Shown: positions 41,720-53,863 of the stretch, one piece after another | Layout: each line of letters starts with the position of its first letter | How positions within the stretch are numbered: position 1 is the first letter of the stretch | The notes under the pieces: model-generated | The model's database searches: none | What the model saw: only the letters and a program-made list of their open reading frames with translations | What the model was told of the DNA's origin: nothing | DNA from: Ziziphus jujuba | Taxonomy: Eukaryota; Streptophyta; Magnoliopsida; Rosales; Rhamnaceae | NCBI RefSeq assembly: GCF_031755915.1 | Contig: NC_083379.1 | Coordinates: forward strand, 27,714,001 to 27,778,000 | Length of the DNA stretch: 64,000 bases | Direction: 5' to 3' | Translations under genes and position numbers: made by a program

Positions 41720-44400
41720 TTGAAGTTCCATAATCATCTGGATTTATATTAATAACACTATAGATTATACATTAATGTTTATCAAATGTACAGCTATCTT
41801 GATTTTTTATTAATTTTCATTGATGAATTTTGTATACTAAAATTAAAAATTTCATTCGCAACCTACTCCTCGCCATACACAATCAAAACACGATGTAGTT
41901 TCATACCCCTAATTTTATTTTATTTTTTTTAAAGTAGCAAATTATGAAATTGGAATTTTGACCCATCCCAAGATTAAAAATTAGAATTTCAATTTTAATT
42001 GATTTGATTAGTATTAACTAGTTAGAGTAGTCCTAATTTTACTTTCTATTGGTCAAAATTTTGGTTTGATTGGTATACCATAGGGTATAGCCCGTCGACA
42101 TAATTTCTTATAATAGTGGTAGCCTAATTCTAAGTTATAGTTAGAAAGTTATGGTTTTGCAAAATATTTAAATAGCAGTATTTGCTCAATATCTAAACCA
42201 ATCCTCATTTTTTTTTATTTTAGTGGAGCCAATATCTACATATACCTCAAGAACCATAACCTCATTAGACAAATTGAAAAATACCCAAAAATAAACAAAA
42301 CCTTCCCTAGCACATCAGATCCCAATATAACCTACCTAACCAGTTAGGATGATGGATTGGATTGTCATCGTTTGAGACATCTCCAGCCCCCACCCTTCTA
42401 CATTAGCTGGTCACCCAACAAAGCCACTCGTCAATGACTAAAACCCTGGGTGTCACCTAGAACCATTGGTGGTTGCACCTAGATTTGGCAAGCAAAGCTG
42501 GTGATGGTGCTCTAATCACGTCACCAGAGTTTGGCAAATTTTCAGCTATTCCTGGCCACAACATACCCTAATAATTCTTATGTTGAACCGCTCATATCCG
42601 GCCTCCATTTGTTGAAATTCCTCACGGATTGAGAGATTTATCAATATCGAGTTTCACTGAAACTCAGAGAAGGCTTTCTTGCCATCGACGAGGTTTTCGG
42701 ACCAAGATCAGTATATTATTGTATTCTTTGTTTCATAGGCTTTCCATTGATATAAAGTTTTTAAATTTTATATGGCGTTTGATAATTTTTTCATTTTTGG
42801 GTCAATTAGTTTATACTAAATAATATTGGACCATGTTTGGACTAAATTGGACAAATTAGGAGAAAAACAGAAGTTGGATTAGTGTAATTAGGAGTTAACT
42901 AGATCCAACAGAAGGTTTAATTTCAATGAATTGTCCTCTTGGTAAATAACCTCAATTTTGGTTATCGATATTTTGAGCTCACGATATAGTTAGACATTTT
43001 GGTGTTAAATTTCAAAAATTTTTAAAGTTATTAAAGTTGTTTTGAAAAATTGATATACACCTAATGCCATTGGTTTAATTTTAAAGCCAAAGAAATATTT
43101 TATTATTATTTTAGATACTGGAACTCATATTGGAGGCAATCCGGCATATAAGCTAATTTAAGCTGTGATTTGTCAGTGAATATTTATTTTAAGGAATGTT
43201 TGGATTTATAAATATATTTTATTTTTACTAATTGCATTTTAGAAGTACAAATTTTATATGATTTTATTTTATTCAATAAATGCCTTACACAATTTATTAT
43301 TTTCTAGAATAACTGTGGAAGTATTATGGCAAAAATATGTTTTGATATTTGTTTATAATAATATGAGTATAAATTGGCATTTTGGATTTACAAATTATTA
43401 TGCACCATTACCTTGTCTTGGTTGTTCGATTTAACAAATATTGGTATGTGTGCTATATTGCCATCCCCCACTAATCATGTGTTTCATTAAGGTTGGACGT
43501 GAAATCTTAGCTCTACGATGCTTTAGGATGCTAAAGACAAAAACATAGTTTCCCCCTCCCAATGGCTCTATGATATACTAAGACGTTAGATGTAGTCGTA
43601 TGACAATATTTGGTAATGGAATTGGTACATAGGTAACTAATGGTTATTTGGATTATGGCTATTAGGAATTGCATTGTTACTCTTGTTATATATATATATA
43701 TAGATATAGTTAAGGAATAATAATTCAATTAATTTTATGAATTATGGTTTGATTTCATTGTTTTATGTCATGAACCAATAAGCATTTTATTATTTTTAGG
43801 AACTATTCGAGTTTTCCTAAATAGGGGACTTTATAGCAATTGAATGGAAGGTCTTGAATGAAATGTTTTAATGAGCATTATTTTCCAAAATTTATTTTTA
43901 TTTACTTACTAAGCTTGTCTCATAGTTTTGTTTTTTTTTTTTAAATTGCTGCTCTAAGGCTCAATTGATAGTTGGTGCATCAACATTTGGGCCCTAATTC
44001 AACTTTACTTTCATATATTTCATCATTATTGCATCTTCATCCTTGTCACAATTCAGCTGTGGATGAATTGTCCTTTTCCGGCTTCTTATTTTATTTATCT
44101 TTTGACTCATTTACTTTCTTTTAGTATCCTCTAGTTGATTGACCTAATGTATATTGTTTTTATTTTTCTATGAGTTTAAACCCTTTATGGCTATCACTAT
44201 GGTTTCAGAAGTTATATTAAAAATAGTTGTTTTTCTTTATTATGTTATTGGGCTATTTCCAATTTAAGGGAAGATGACACTAAATTCTTGGTGCGGGATT
44301 AGTGGGGTTTTTCTATGTGGAACCATATTGGGGTGTCTAGAAACGGTTCTAGAAGTAGTCCTATCAATATATATATATAATAAGAAAACAAAAGTATTAT
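41720..44400. other. AT-rich sequence, no recognised gene
   Basis: No convincing frame on either strand. A less AT-rich part at about 42300-42700 (with CGACGAGGTTTTCGG) stands out but codes nothing I recognise. Short TA microsatellites lie at about 43688-43703 and 44369-44382. It may be low-copy spacer or very old repeat. Confidence 0.4.
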
Positions 44401-45525
44401 AAAAATTATTGGGTCTTAGAACTTACTAGTTTTAGTAGGTCTGACCAACTGACAATGCCAACGCAATTAAAATTTTATAATACCTAAATCATGAATGAAG
44501 TAAATAAAGAGATTGTAACATGGAGAAGATGAATTTTGCTTGCTTCAACTCTATCTAGCCTATTTACATAAAAAAGAAAACTTATGTTTATATACAATAA
44601 CGCAAAGATTAAGTAACAAAAACTTCTATAAGTACCTTGCTGAAATAAACTTGACAACTAGAGAATGACCACTAAATTTTTTCAAACCTTTTCATAAATA
44701 TGAAGAGTATCCAAAAATTGATTTGTATGGACTATGGTCATTAACTTAAAAAAAATCATTTCTTTTCAATTATTCGCATTACCTTAATGTTTGTGGTTAA
44801 TAAACACATAATTAGATGAGAATTTGACTATGTGTTCATTAGGTTCAAATGTTATGATGTTGAGAAAGGATAATTAATGAATTAGAAACTTGGTAAACAT
44901 AGTTCAAGAACCATTTAAGCCTAAGAGAGCGTATTAGGTCTTGGGCAACCTTTGTTTCAGCAAGAATTGAGGTTGACATGACTTACTTAGCTTGGATTAT
45001 TAATGGATAGCTTAATTGAGTTGGTAATTGGTAATTATGAAGAATTCCATTTGTATGAGAATTGCCTCTAATCTAGCTTAACCTTGAAAAAGAGAGTTAG
45101 CGAATTTAGAAACCCATTGGTTACTAATTGAAAAATCAAAGTTAAAAGTATCAATTAAGGCATTCCATAAGAAGTTTATGTGAAATCTTCATCAAATAAT
45201 ACTAATATCTTGAATTTCAAATACAATGGGTGGTCTTCGTTTTTAATTTCCTATGTTTTGCTTTTTTTCTTTTTTTTTTTTTATTTCTTTGTTGATTTTG
45301 TTTAATTTCATTATTGTCATAAAATTTCACTTAAATTGAAACTCCCAAGAAAATTAAGTAATGAAAATCTTTAATACTTAGAGTACATATTTTTCATAAA
45401 CAACCAGTCTCCATGAGAATGATATTCTACCCATTTACTTTATTACTTGTTCAATTCATGCGCTTGGAAGAATCAAAGAAAATCAAGGCTTTGGCTAAAT
45501 TTGAATTGTGGAGATCATCAATCAG
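44401..45525 (+). repeat. Probable Athila/Tat-like LTR, 3' part (ATH-2)
   Basis: The end has the style of these LTRs before a tRNA-Asp primer site: GTCTCCATGAGAATGATATTC then TTACTTGTTCAATTCATGCG. The start cannot be fixed because no second copy is present. Confidence 0.4.
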
Positions 45526-45529
45526 TTTT

Positions 45530-45550
45530 TGGTACCATTGCCAAGGATTG
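45530..45550 (+). other. Degenerate tRNA-Asp-type primer site, ATH-2
   Basis: TTTTTGGTACCATTGCCAAGG, compared with TTTTTGGCGCCGTTGCCGGGG typical of Athila/Tat-like elements. Confidence 0.55.
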
Positions 45551-45723
45551 GATCATTTTTGTTCTGTGAAGCATTCTTGATTATGCTGAAGTTAAGCTAG
45601 TTAGTTTTAATTTGAGACTTTTTTTTTTCTTTTTAAATTGCCATTAGTAGTTATTTTTCTTTACTTTTAGCTTTTAGTTTTTATTTGTTGAATTTTGGTT
45701 ATTATTGATTTTCTAGGTAATTA

Positions 45724-46074
45724 TGGATAATATTAATCAACGTAGGTCTACAAGAGATTGCCTTAGACCTACATCTTTTGAACATTTTTTAAGTATTTAG
45801 AGGCAACCTTTACATCCAACAATTTTTTAGTTGCATCCACACTTTACTTAAATGGTCCAACAAAATCAATTTGGAGGTCTATCTAGTGAAGACCCTAATA
45901 CCTATCTTTCAATGTTTTCGCAAGTGGTGAGTGCTACTGAGATTGAAAGTATTAGTGAGGATGTCATTCAATTGAAATTGTTTCATTTTTCCCTCATTGA
46001 AAATGCTTTAATGTACGAAGTAGTATTACTACATCAGATGAAATGATGGAGAACATTTTGAATAAAATTTTATG
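45724..46074 (+). pseudogene. ATH-2: Athila-like gag fragment
   Basis: From ATG 45724 (MDNINQRRSTRDCLRP), with stops, into the open part 45852-46046: MVQQNQFGGLSSEDPNTYLS, then EDVIQLKLFHFSLIENA. This is the recognisable start of the gag domain of Athila-type Ty3/gypsy elements (QFxGLxxEDPxxHLxxF and RLxLFPFSLxxxA). It ends with a stop after LLHQMK, then shifted sequence to the GYP-J insertion. Only the N-terminal fifth of gag is present. Confidence 0.75.
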
Positions 46075-46242
46075 AACATCAAAGTCTTCACCATTTAAAG
46101 GAGAAAGCAGTCAAATTTCACAAAAGAAGTTTAAACCTTTGTGATGAGAATCCACCCAAACATCAAAGTCTTCACCATTTCAAGGAGAAAGCAGTCAAAT
46201 TTCACAAAAGAAGTTTAAACCTTTGTGATGAGAATCCACCCA
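46075..46242. repeat. Two tandem copies of 84 bp across the ATH-2/GYP-J junction
   Basis: Units 46075-46158 and 46159-46242 are identical except one base. Each ends with the first 17 bases of a gypsy LTR (TGATGAGAATCCACCCA), so the duplication happened after GYP-J inserted. Confidence 0.92.
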
Positions 46243-47051
46243 TGCCCACACAACCGACAACCTGCTGGGGTGCTGACCCGATACGGATGAAGATGAGGCC
46301 GATCTCTAGGGTTCAAACTAAGAGATTTAAGGAAAACCTGGATGCTTTTATACAGGGATTAATTAATTATCAAAAGAGCTTGACAATATCTGAAGATACA
46401 AGACCCGTTTTAAGCATCCAAGTGGTGGAAGCCGATACAAACTCGGGTAGCTATTTTCGTGCAAATTTACACTCGGAACAGCAAGCAATGGTTCCAACAC
46501 TTCATGAACTCTATGACCATCATTAAGAGAAAATTGAATCCAGCCAAGGCAGAACGAAAGCATCTAAAAGTACTTGTACAGACGGCATCTCAATTTGATC
46601 GAAAATGTGTTGTTTAGCCACTAACTTTGACTTTTCTTCTTATTTGACTTATTCCATTCAAGAGGAAATGTGCTGGAATCATTTTTAATCATATTTGGCA
46701 TCCTACATGGCATATGGAAGCTAATTTGGAGCCTAAACAAGCTGAAGATTGGTCAAAGATACCTTAGTAGTCAACTAGTTTCCTAATTTGATTTTGACTT
46801 TTTGTTTAGGAAATTAGTCTTTTATTTGGTTTCTATTTATTTATTTTCCGGACAAATCAACTTAGAAAAGTTATTATTTTATTATTTTCATTGCAAATGA
46901 ATTAGGAAAGGGGTGACTTTCGGCCAAGCTAGATTTCCTATTCTTTGGTGGCCGGTTTTACCTAGATAATTAGGGTTTTATTTTGTTTTCTCTTAGCCTA
47001 TTTAAGAAATTATTTTTTAGGAAGACCACATCTTTAATAATATTAAGAAAT
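46226..47051 (+). repeat. GYP-J 5' LTR, part 1
   Basis: TGATGAGAATCCACCC onward; U3 codes PISRVQTKRFKENLDAFIQG and [15 protein letters not shown] in an open frame (46242-46526). The palindrome block is deleted near 46890. It ends at GAAAT (47047-47051), the GYP-H target. Confidence 0.88.
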
Positions 47052-48035
47052 TGATGCGAATCCACCTGAGCTCGCACAACCGACAACTCACCGGGGTACT
47101 GATCCGATACGGATGAAGACTGCACTGATCACTAGGGCTCAAGCTAAAAGGTTTAGGGACAACCTTGCTGCCTTTATCCAGAAAGTAATTCATTCTCAAA
47201 AGGGGTTGTCCATACCTGAAGATAAAAGACCTATTTTAAGCATCCAAGTGGTGGAGGCTGATACGTCGGGCATTTTACATGGAACACCCATACATCAGAC
47301 ATTTTATATCGGACACCCATACATCAGACATTTTATATCAGACACCCATGCCTCAGACATCTGACCTCAGACTTCAGACATCAGACATAACTTAGTTCGG
47401 ACATTGGATAGACATATGTTAGCTCAGACATCAGGCAGACATAAGTTAGCTCGGACATCAGACATAAGTCAGCTTAGTTGTCAAACTAGTCAACTCGTTT
47501 TCTAATTTGTGTTTGACCTTTTTTTGGGTTTTTATTTATTTATTTGTTGGACAAATAAGTTTAGGAAAGTTATTATTTTATTATTTTCATTGTAAATTAA
47601 TTAATTCCTACTTCAAAATAAGGGAATTACTTAATCCAAATTAGATTAGGAAAGGATGTGACATTAGGCAACTTCCCAATTGGATTCTATGTTGGCCGAA
47701 ATTTCCTAATCCTTTTAGGGTTTTATTTTGTTCATTCAAAGCCTATTTAAAGGCTTATTTCCAATGAGAAATAAAGCTTGAATTTTATATAGAAAATTAT
47801 TTGTGAGATTGAATTCTCTTTGTTCTTTTGAACACCTAAAACGCCATTAGTGAATGAGTGTTTTAGTTTGACTTATCAATAGGCCTTCCATCACCTATTG
47901 TGGCATCTTCACTATATACCAAGGTTTCTAATCACAAGTTGGTTAGGGGTCAAGGTGATCATTAGAACTTAAACATAATTAGATCCAGGCTAATATAATA
48001 TGGGTTTAGGAGCAGATCGTTCTAGGTTCGTATCA
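47052..48035 (+). repeat. GYP-H 5' LTR (984 bp)
   Basis: TGATGCGAATCC...GTTCGTATCA. After [10 protein letters not shown] the usual U3 sequence is replaced by a TCAGACAT-rich minisatellite. It keeps the palindrome (about 47594-47633, imperfect), the TATA-like CCTATTTAAAGGC at about 47742 and the CAATAGG hairpin near 47878. Confidence 0.93.
47268..47476. repeat. TCAGACAT-type minisatellite in GYP-H 5' LTR
   Basis: Irregular repeats of cATCAGACAT / TCGGACAT with higher-order units CCCATACATCAGACATTTTA and AGACATAxGTTAGCTCAGAC. The same array is in the 3' LTR. Confidence 0.9.
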
Positions 48036-48037
48036 TT

Positions 48038-48049
48038 TGGTATCAGAGC
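48038..48049 (+). other. GYP-H primer binding site (tRNA-iMet)
   Basis: TGGTATCAGAGC followed by CG, 2 nt after the LTR. Confidence 0.92.
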
Positions 48050-49155
48050 CGAATTTTGTTTTTGTGTTATTCTGCAATTTTTGCATTAAGTTAAGGTTGC
48101 ATCCGTCCCATACACGTTCTACATCTTAAAAAAAAAAAATAATTCATTCCAAGTTGAATTAAGATTTCCTAGTTTTATCGTATTTTTTGTTTCCTAGTTT
48201 TTTGATTGTTTTGCATCATTGTTCTTGTTAATTTTGATTTTTGTTGATTTTTCTTTGCTATTTTAATCTTAAATATTTGCATTCATATATTAAAAAATAA
48301 ATAAAAAATTGGAAGAGTGGGGTTTGCAGAATAAGAAAAAAAAAATCATACAATTTGAATTTTTGATTGGGAAGTCACGGGTTTGGTGTTTGTTTTGGAG
48401 TTGGAATTGCAATTTTGGTAATTATTCTTGCTAGTACAGTTGTTTATGTTCTGTGAGTGAAAAAAAAAAAAAAAAGGTAAAGCCAAATAAAAAAACAAAA
48501 AAAAAAAAAAGGTTTGTTGAAAATTGGTGTTGAAGTTTGTTGCTGGAAATTTCTTGTAACTGCTGCTTTGTTGATTATTGATTCCATATTTGGAGTTGCT
48601 GGAGATTTATTTATTGCTGCTGGATATTTGAGTTTGAGTACTAAATTATTTGGATTAAAATTAGTTAAAGGATTTGATACAAAAACTTGAATTACAAAGA
48701 AGAACAACCAACAACTTTTCTATATTTTTGTTCTCTTTGATTCTTGTTTGTATTTGAATTTCTTTTTCTAGAATTTTATTCTTGAATCCTTAATCTCTTA
48801 CCATCTGGTCCAGTTCTTCAAAATTCCAAAGTTTACTCATTAATTTGCTTTATTTTGCCCAGAAAGCCGAAAACTAGGTTTTGTTGAATTCTTTCGGCAT
48901 TGCCTAATTTTTGCTACTGTTTTATTGATAAGTTAAATTAAGACATAGTTGTGATCTAATTGCTGTTTTTTTGGGTGTTTTAATTAGAACTTTGAGTTAA
49001 TTCTTTGGCTGGAAAAGGCAAAAGAGTGTGAGCTTAAAAGAGGGTAAAATCCGAAACTAGTGTGCAAACACAAGTGTTGAGACCTTGTTTGAGTGAAACA
49101 TGTGAGGGAGTGATTATTGTGAGGATTTATCTTATTTTTGCAATATTTTACTAAC
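48050..49155 (+). other. GYP-H untranslated leader
   Basis: Family leader with A tracts (about 48127-48140, 48459-48512) and TTTTGTTGAATTCTTTCGG at about 48879, the uninterrupted version of the COP-X target site. No gene. Confidence 0.75.
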
Positions 49156-50345
49156 ATGGCAGATTCTAGAATAAGAAGAGGAGACACACCACTGAGAATT
49201 AATGAACAGGAGTCCATAGGATTTCATGGTGATCCACGAGCTACCAGGAGTGGTGAGCAAACGGAATTGAAAGCTGTTTTGGAGCAATTACAGCGGGTGA
49301 GTGTTCAAGTTGAGCACATGAATCAAAGGATGGGAAGGCTAGAAGTTTCCTAAGGAATGCCAAACACAAGAAATAGGCAAGAATTCCATGAAGGTCAAGG
49401 TCGAGGACAAGGAGACCGTGAGAGACCGAGAGAGGAATTTGAGGAAAAGAATTTCAGTGGAGACTTTGAGGAAGGCATGGACGAAACCTTTGCTGTCCAA
49501 GAGAGAGCTGGCCATGGAAGGTATAGGAGGGAAGAAACAGATGACAATCTTAGCAATATCAAGATCAACATCGCACCATTCATGGGAAAAACTAATCCCG
49601 AGGCATATTTGGAGTGGGAAGAAAAGATGGAGATGATATTTGACTGCCATAATTATTCGGAGGGTAAGAAGGTGAAGTTGGCAGCAATGGAGTTTGGCCA
49701 TTATGCACTCCAATGGTGGACAAATGAGCAAGGCACCTGGAGGAGAGTTGGTGATGACTTGATCACAACATGGCGACATATGAAAGGAGCCATGAGAAAG
49801 CGGTTTGTGCCATCACATTACCATTGGTTGCTACATCAAAGGCTTCAATCTTTGTCTCAAGGAAGTAGCTTCATGGAGGATTATTACAAAGAGATGGAGA
49901 TGCTCATGATGAGGTTGAATATGAATGAGGATAGGGAGGTAACAAAGGCGAGATTTCTTGGTGGTTTGAACCGTGACATTGCCAACCAGCTTGAATTGCA
50001 ACAATACTTGGAGTTGGAAGAGATGTGCATGTAGCCATTAAGCTTGAACACCAATTCCAGAGGAGGGGAGTAGGATCATGGCTTGGAGGTGTTTCCAACA
50101 TTGAGAAAATCAATTCAAGTGGCTGGAGAAACAATTCAACTAATGAAATCAAACCAAAACTGAAAGCTGGAGAAGAAAGTACCAACCGGTCAAAAAAGGA
50201 GGCCAAGACTGAATCTGTCCAAGCACTTAGAGGTGAGATAAAATCTGATCCTAAACCTAAAAAATCCAGAGAAATAATTTGTTTTAAGTGCCAAGGAAGA
50301 GGACACATAGCCAGCCAATGCCCAAATAGAAGAATCATGGTATTA
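49156..50345 (+). pseudogene. GYP-H: gag, two lesions
   Basis: ATG at 49156 (MADSRIRRGDTPLRINEQES). A TAA at about 49351 follows GRLEVS. The rest is open from 49357 to about 50030: R/G/E-rich segment, NPEAYLEWEEKMEMIFDCHN, KVKLAAMEFGHYALQWW, KGAMRKRFVPSHYH and ARFLGGLNRDIANQLELQQ. A frameshift at about 50028 (LELEEM to MHVAIKLEHQ) moves the basic region and the CCHC knuckle CFKCQGRGHIASQC (about 50277-50320) to another frame, where they are intact. Total would be about 400 residues, normal for plant gypsy gag. Confidence 0.92.
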
Positions 50346-51215
50346 AACGTTGATGGTGAGCCGGAATCTGCAAGTGAAGAAAGCGAAGTTGAAACCGAGC
50401 AAGAGGAGGAATGCAATGATGATGAAGCTGAACCAGTAGACACATCTAATGTCGAGTTGAGCTTGGTTTCAAGGAGAGTACTTACTATCAACAAAGATGA
50501 AGAGCAAATACAAAGAGAAAACATCTTCCACATTCGCTGCGAAATACAAGGTAAGATTTGTAGCATGATTATAGAGAGTGGGAGTTGTACCAACATGATA
50601 AGTAATCTTCTATTTGATAAATTAGGCTTGAAAACAATTAAACATGCAAAACCCTATAGGTTACAATGGTTAAATGATAGTGGTGAGATGAGGGTAAATA
50701 AGCAAGCCAAAGTTAAATTTAATATAGGTAGGTATAAGGATATTGTCTTGTGTGACGTTGTACCAATGCATGCCGGGCATATTTTACTAGGTAGGTCATG
50801 GCAATTTGACAAAGATGCTACTCACTTTGGTCGAGAAAATAATATTGTTTTCAGGTTTAAAGGGAAGAAAATCAAGCTGGAGCCATTCACTCCCAAGGAG
50901 GCCTATGAAGATCAACTACAAATGCAACAAAGGAGGGAGGCTAAAAAACTCAAGGAGAAAACAAGTATGGCACCAACGGCTTCACCATCATTTCAAGAAG
51001 GTGAGATTGAGGTTTCTGATCAAGGTAAGCTTTCCAAAACCCAGATCGAGTGGAAAAACCAAGAGAAAGCCAAGAGGGGGGTGAGAAAAGAGAGCAAACC
51101 CGAAAGCACAAACAATCTGGAAATTTTCTTCAATGAGAACCATACCGAGGGAAGGAAAGGAAAAGAAAGAAAAGAGAGGATAAACCAGAATTTTTATTTG
51201 AGTTTTGGGGTATTA
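50346..51215 (+). pseudogene. GYP-H: aspartic protease and basic linker
   Basis: In frame with the knuckle: an acidic spacer, then RCEIQGKICSMIIESGSCTN, LNDSGEMRVNKQAKVKF, CDVVPMHAGHILLGRSWQFD. The catalytic Asp of DSG is Glu (GAG) at about 50575, probably inactivating. A K/E/R-rich linker (about 50930-51190) leads to RT; a one-base change near 51205 shifts the frame. Confidence 0.9.
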
Positions 51216-52254
51216 ATAAGGCTATTGAATGCACGAAACCCTTGCTGGTCATGGTATATAATGAAAACTATTTTAATGATCAAACTAATTTTGAAGAACT
51301 TGAATTACTAAGTTTAATGATTTCTCTTTTGAAGGAATTTAAAGATGTTTTTCCAAATGAGATTCCAATTCGACTACCACCTATTCGAGTGATAGACCAT
51401 CAAATTGACTCTGTCCCAGGGGCCGCCATACCAAATAGACCAGCATATAGAACCAATCCCGAAGAAACAAAGGAGCTGCAAAAACAGGTAAGTGACTTGC
51501 TTGATAAAGGATACATTCATGAGAGTTTAAGTCCATGTGCTGTTCTTGTTTTGTTGGTACCTAAAAAGGATGGTTCTTGGAGAACGTGTGTTGATTCTAG
51601 GGCTATAAATAACATCACCATTAAATATAGACATCCCATTCCTAGATTAGATGATATGCTTGATGAGTTACATGGTGCTTGTATGTTTACTAAAATTGAT
51701 CTTAGGAGTGATTATCATGAAATTAGAATGAAAGAAGGTGATGAATGGAAAACCGCATTTAAAACTAAATATGGGCTGTATGAATGGTTAGTTATGCCTT
51801 TTGGATTATCCAATGCACCTAGTACTTTCATGAGGCTTATGAATCATGTAATGCATCCATTTATTGGTAAATTTATGGTTGTTTATTTTGATGATATTTT
51901 GGTGTACAGCCGAAACTTGGATGAGCATGTGGATCAACTTAGGCAAGTTTTGCAAGTTCTTAGAAAGGAAAGATTGTTTGCTAACATGAACAAGTGTGAT
52001 TTTTGCAAAGATGAGCTTATTTTTCTAGGATTTGTAGTAAGTGCTGCAGGAATCAAAGTGGATCAAGCTAAAGTGCAAGTAATCAAAGAGCGGCCGGTTC
52101 CTACAACAATCACCCAAGTGAGGAGTTTCCATGGCTTGGCAAGTTTTTACAGAAGATTTGTCAAGGATTTTAGCACCATAGCCCCAGCTTTGAATGAAGT
52201 TGTCAAGAAGAATGTTGGCTTTAAATGGGGGGAAGTACAAGAAAAATCTTTTAA
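51216..52254 (+). pseudogene. GYP-H: reverse transcriptase, first copy
   Basis: The frame 51242-52306 begins in the linker and gives a nearly complete RT. It has [57 protein letters not shown] (first catalytic Asp), [17 protein letters not shown] and [13 protein letters not shown] (FDD active site, about 51885-51912). The thumb region ends [14 protein letters not shown]. Catalytic Asp residues are intact, although YHQI is YHEI. It is interrupted at 52254 by COP-N; the last 404 bp occur again after COP-N. Confidence 0.93.
51851..52254 (+). repeat. 404-bp RT segment, left copy
   Basis: Covers [19 protein letters not shown] to VQEKSFN. It matches 58033-58436 with about nine differences by eye (about 98 percent identical). 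The copies flank COP-N. Confidence 0.95.
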
Positions 52255-52257
52255 TGG

Positions 52258-53338
52258 TGTTGGTTTATGTTGTTGTACCCTAGAGCACAATCATTCAAGG
52301 TGTTAGTCAAGAATGATTGTTGTTGGTTCTTGGTTCTTGATTTTGTTTTTTTTTTTGGGTTTTTTAAGGTTTTGTTTCTGGTTTTAATGGAGGTTTAGGA
52401 TTCTTGAGAAGGTTGTTAGCTTTTGGGAAGAGGAAGAAACCAAAATGTAGTAGTTGAGAGAGAGAGCCAAAAATGTTGTTTTTCAAAATCTGTTTTTTTG
52501 AATATTTTCTTTCTCAACATTTTTCATTACAATTTTCATACTTTTAAATACATCAAAAAGACAATAAGGCATGCTTCCATATTGAGCAATAAATACAAAA
52601 GCATTAAAAGTAACCAACCAAGCCAAACTACCACAACTAACTCTAATCAATGTGCTGGGCTAATGGGCAGTTCAGCTTGTCTAAGGCATTTGAATTTGAA
52701 AACCAGCTCCATTTGACTTGAAAATTGGAGGGAAGCCTTTTTGAATATTAAAATATGTTCTAGCAAAAAACCAGATAAAACAAAGTCCATTTACCCATTC
52801 AAAAGTAATCAAACCCGAGGCAGTTTTGCCTAGTTTTCTTGACAACAAAACTGCACAAGGGTCAGATTGTTTTGGGCTTAACTCAGCCTTCCTAGCTCCA
52901 AATTAGGCCATTATTTTTGCTGCTGCTTCCTCTGCATATCTGGTTTATCATATCCAAAATTCAGGTCCAAATCCCAAACCTACTTCAAACGGAATCCACT
53001 TTCCCAAAACGGGATTGGAAGAATGATGACATTGTGGATCTCATTCGTATTCCGATCGAAGGTTGAAGGTTTCAGTTAGTAATCGTTTACGGTGGGTGGG
53101 AAAGCTGGAGGAAGTGGACTGATGTTGCTGGAAATACAATTCCAGCAACTAGACAAAAAAGGCCTTAAGCTAGATAATGAGCTTAGGGCATTACAAAAAG
53201 GATATTGTTCTTAAACATTATAAGATAAAATAAAATGCATAAAAATAAATAATGTTTGGTCTTTGATGTTGCAAAACAAAGAGTGCAAGTGTAACCGAAC
53301 TACCTTGCACATTGTGGCAAGATCACCACATTTCAACA
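52258..53338 (-). repeat. COP-N 3' LTR (1081 bp)
   Basis: The + strand begins TGTTGGTTTATG (possibly missing about 10 terminal bp present at 57035-57047) and ends TTTCAACA. It holds about 100 bp (about 53002-53106) absent from the other LTR. Confidence 0.88.
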
Positions 53339-53347
53339 CCCATCCTT
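53339..53347 (-). other. COP-N polypurine tract
   Basis: The minus strand reads AAGGATGGG next to the 3' LTR; one pyrimidine interrupts it. Confidence 0.65.
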
Positions 53348-53863
53348 GGTGTTCTTGCTTGAAATATTTAGAAGCTTCCTCAAGGTCTCAAATCTTGCTT
53401 TTGGAAGTGGCTTGGTGAAGAAAACTACAAGGTTATCTTCGGTCTTAATATATTCCAAGCTTACTTATCCATTTTCTTCAAACTCCCTCAAAGAGTGATA
53501 CTTCACCGGTATGTGTTTTGTGTTTCCATGTTGAACGGGGTTCTTGGCTATTGATATGGCTGAAGTGTTGTCACATTTGATGATGGTTGAACCCTCTTGA
53601 GGATAACCAAGGTCCTCCAATAATTTTCGAAGCCAAATGCATTGATTTGCACATGAAGAGCAAGCAATGTACTCGGCTTCGGTGGTGCTTTGAGCGGTTG
53701 TTGCTTGCTTCTTTGCATTCCATGAGAATGGTCCACTACCAAGTGAGAAAAGATACCCTGAAGTGCTCTTCATATCATCCAAGCATCCAGCCCAATCACT
53801 ACCACAAGCATCAAGAGGGTTCACCCGTGACCAACAAATCATCCACATAGAGTGAGATAACAA
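53348..53863 (-). pseudogene. COP-N: RNase H and C-terminus after an RT deletion
   Basis: Minus strand: DLLVTGEPS, the end of the YVDD-containing RT segment, jumps into SDWAGCLDDMKSTSGYLFSL of RNase H. About 135 codons present in COP-X are missing. Then come STTEAEYIACSSCANQ, CDNTSAISIAKNPVQHG and HIPVKYHSLREFEENG, with a stop at about 53467 where COP-X continues EVKLEYVTSEEN. The remaining tail (LADIFTKP-type region) is damaged. Confidence 0.88.

Noticed and set aside
42300..42830. A less AT-rich patch that could be a gene exon
   Set aside because: The only frame (42629-42823) is 64 codons with no recognised motif; no neighbouring exon-like frames or splice pattern could be supported.
47268..47476. 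Regular short repeats that could suggest a CRISPR-like array
   Set aside because: Units are irregular, lack unique spacers of constant length, and lie inside a plant LTR in two copies. It is a minisatellite.
52423..52716. A 97-codon frame in the left COP-N LTR, with a similar one at 57240-57467
   Set aside because: LTR copies again; the frame is not kept at the same length and has no known domain.
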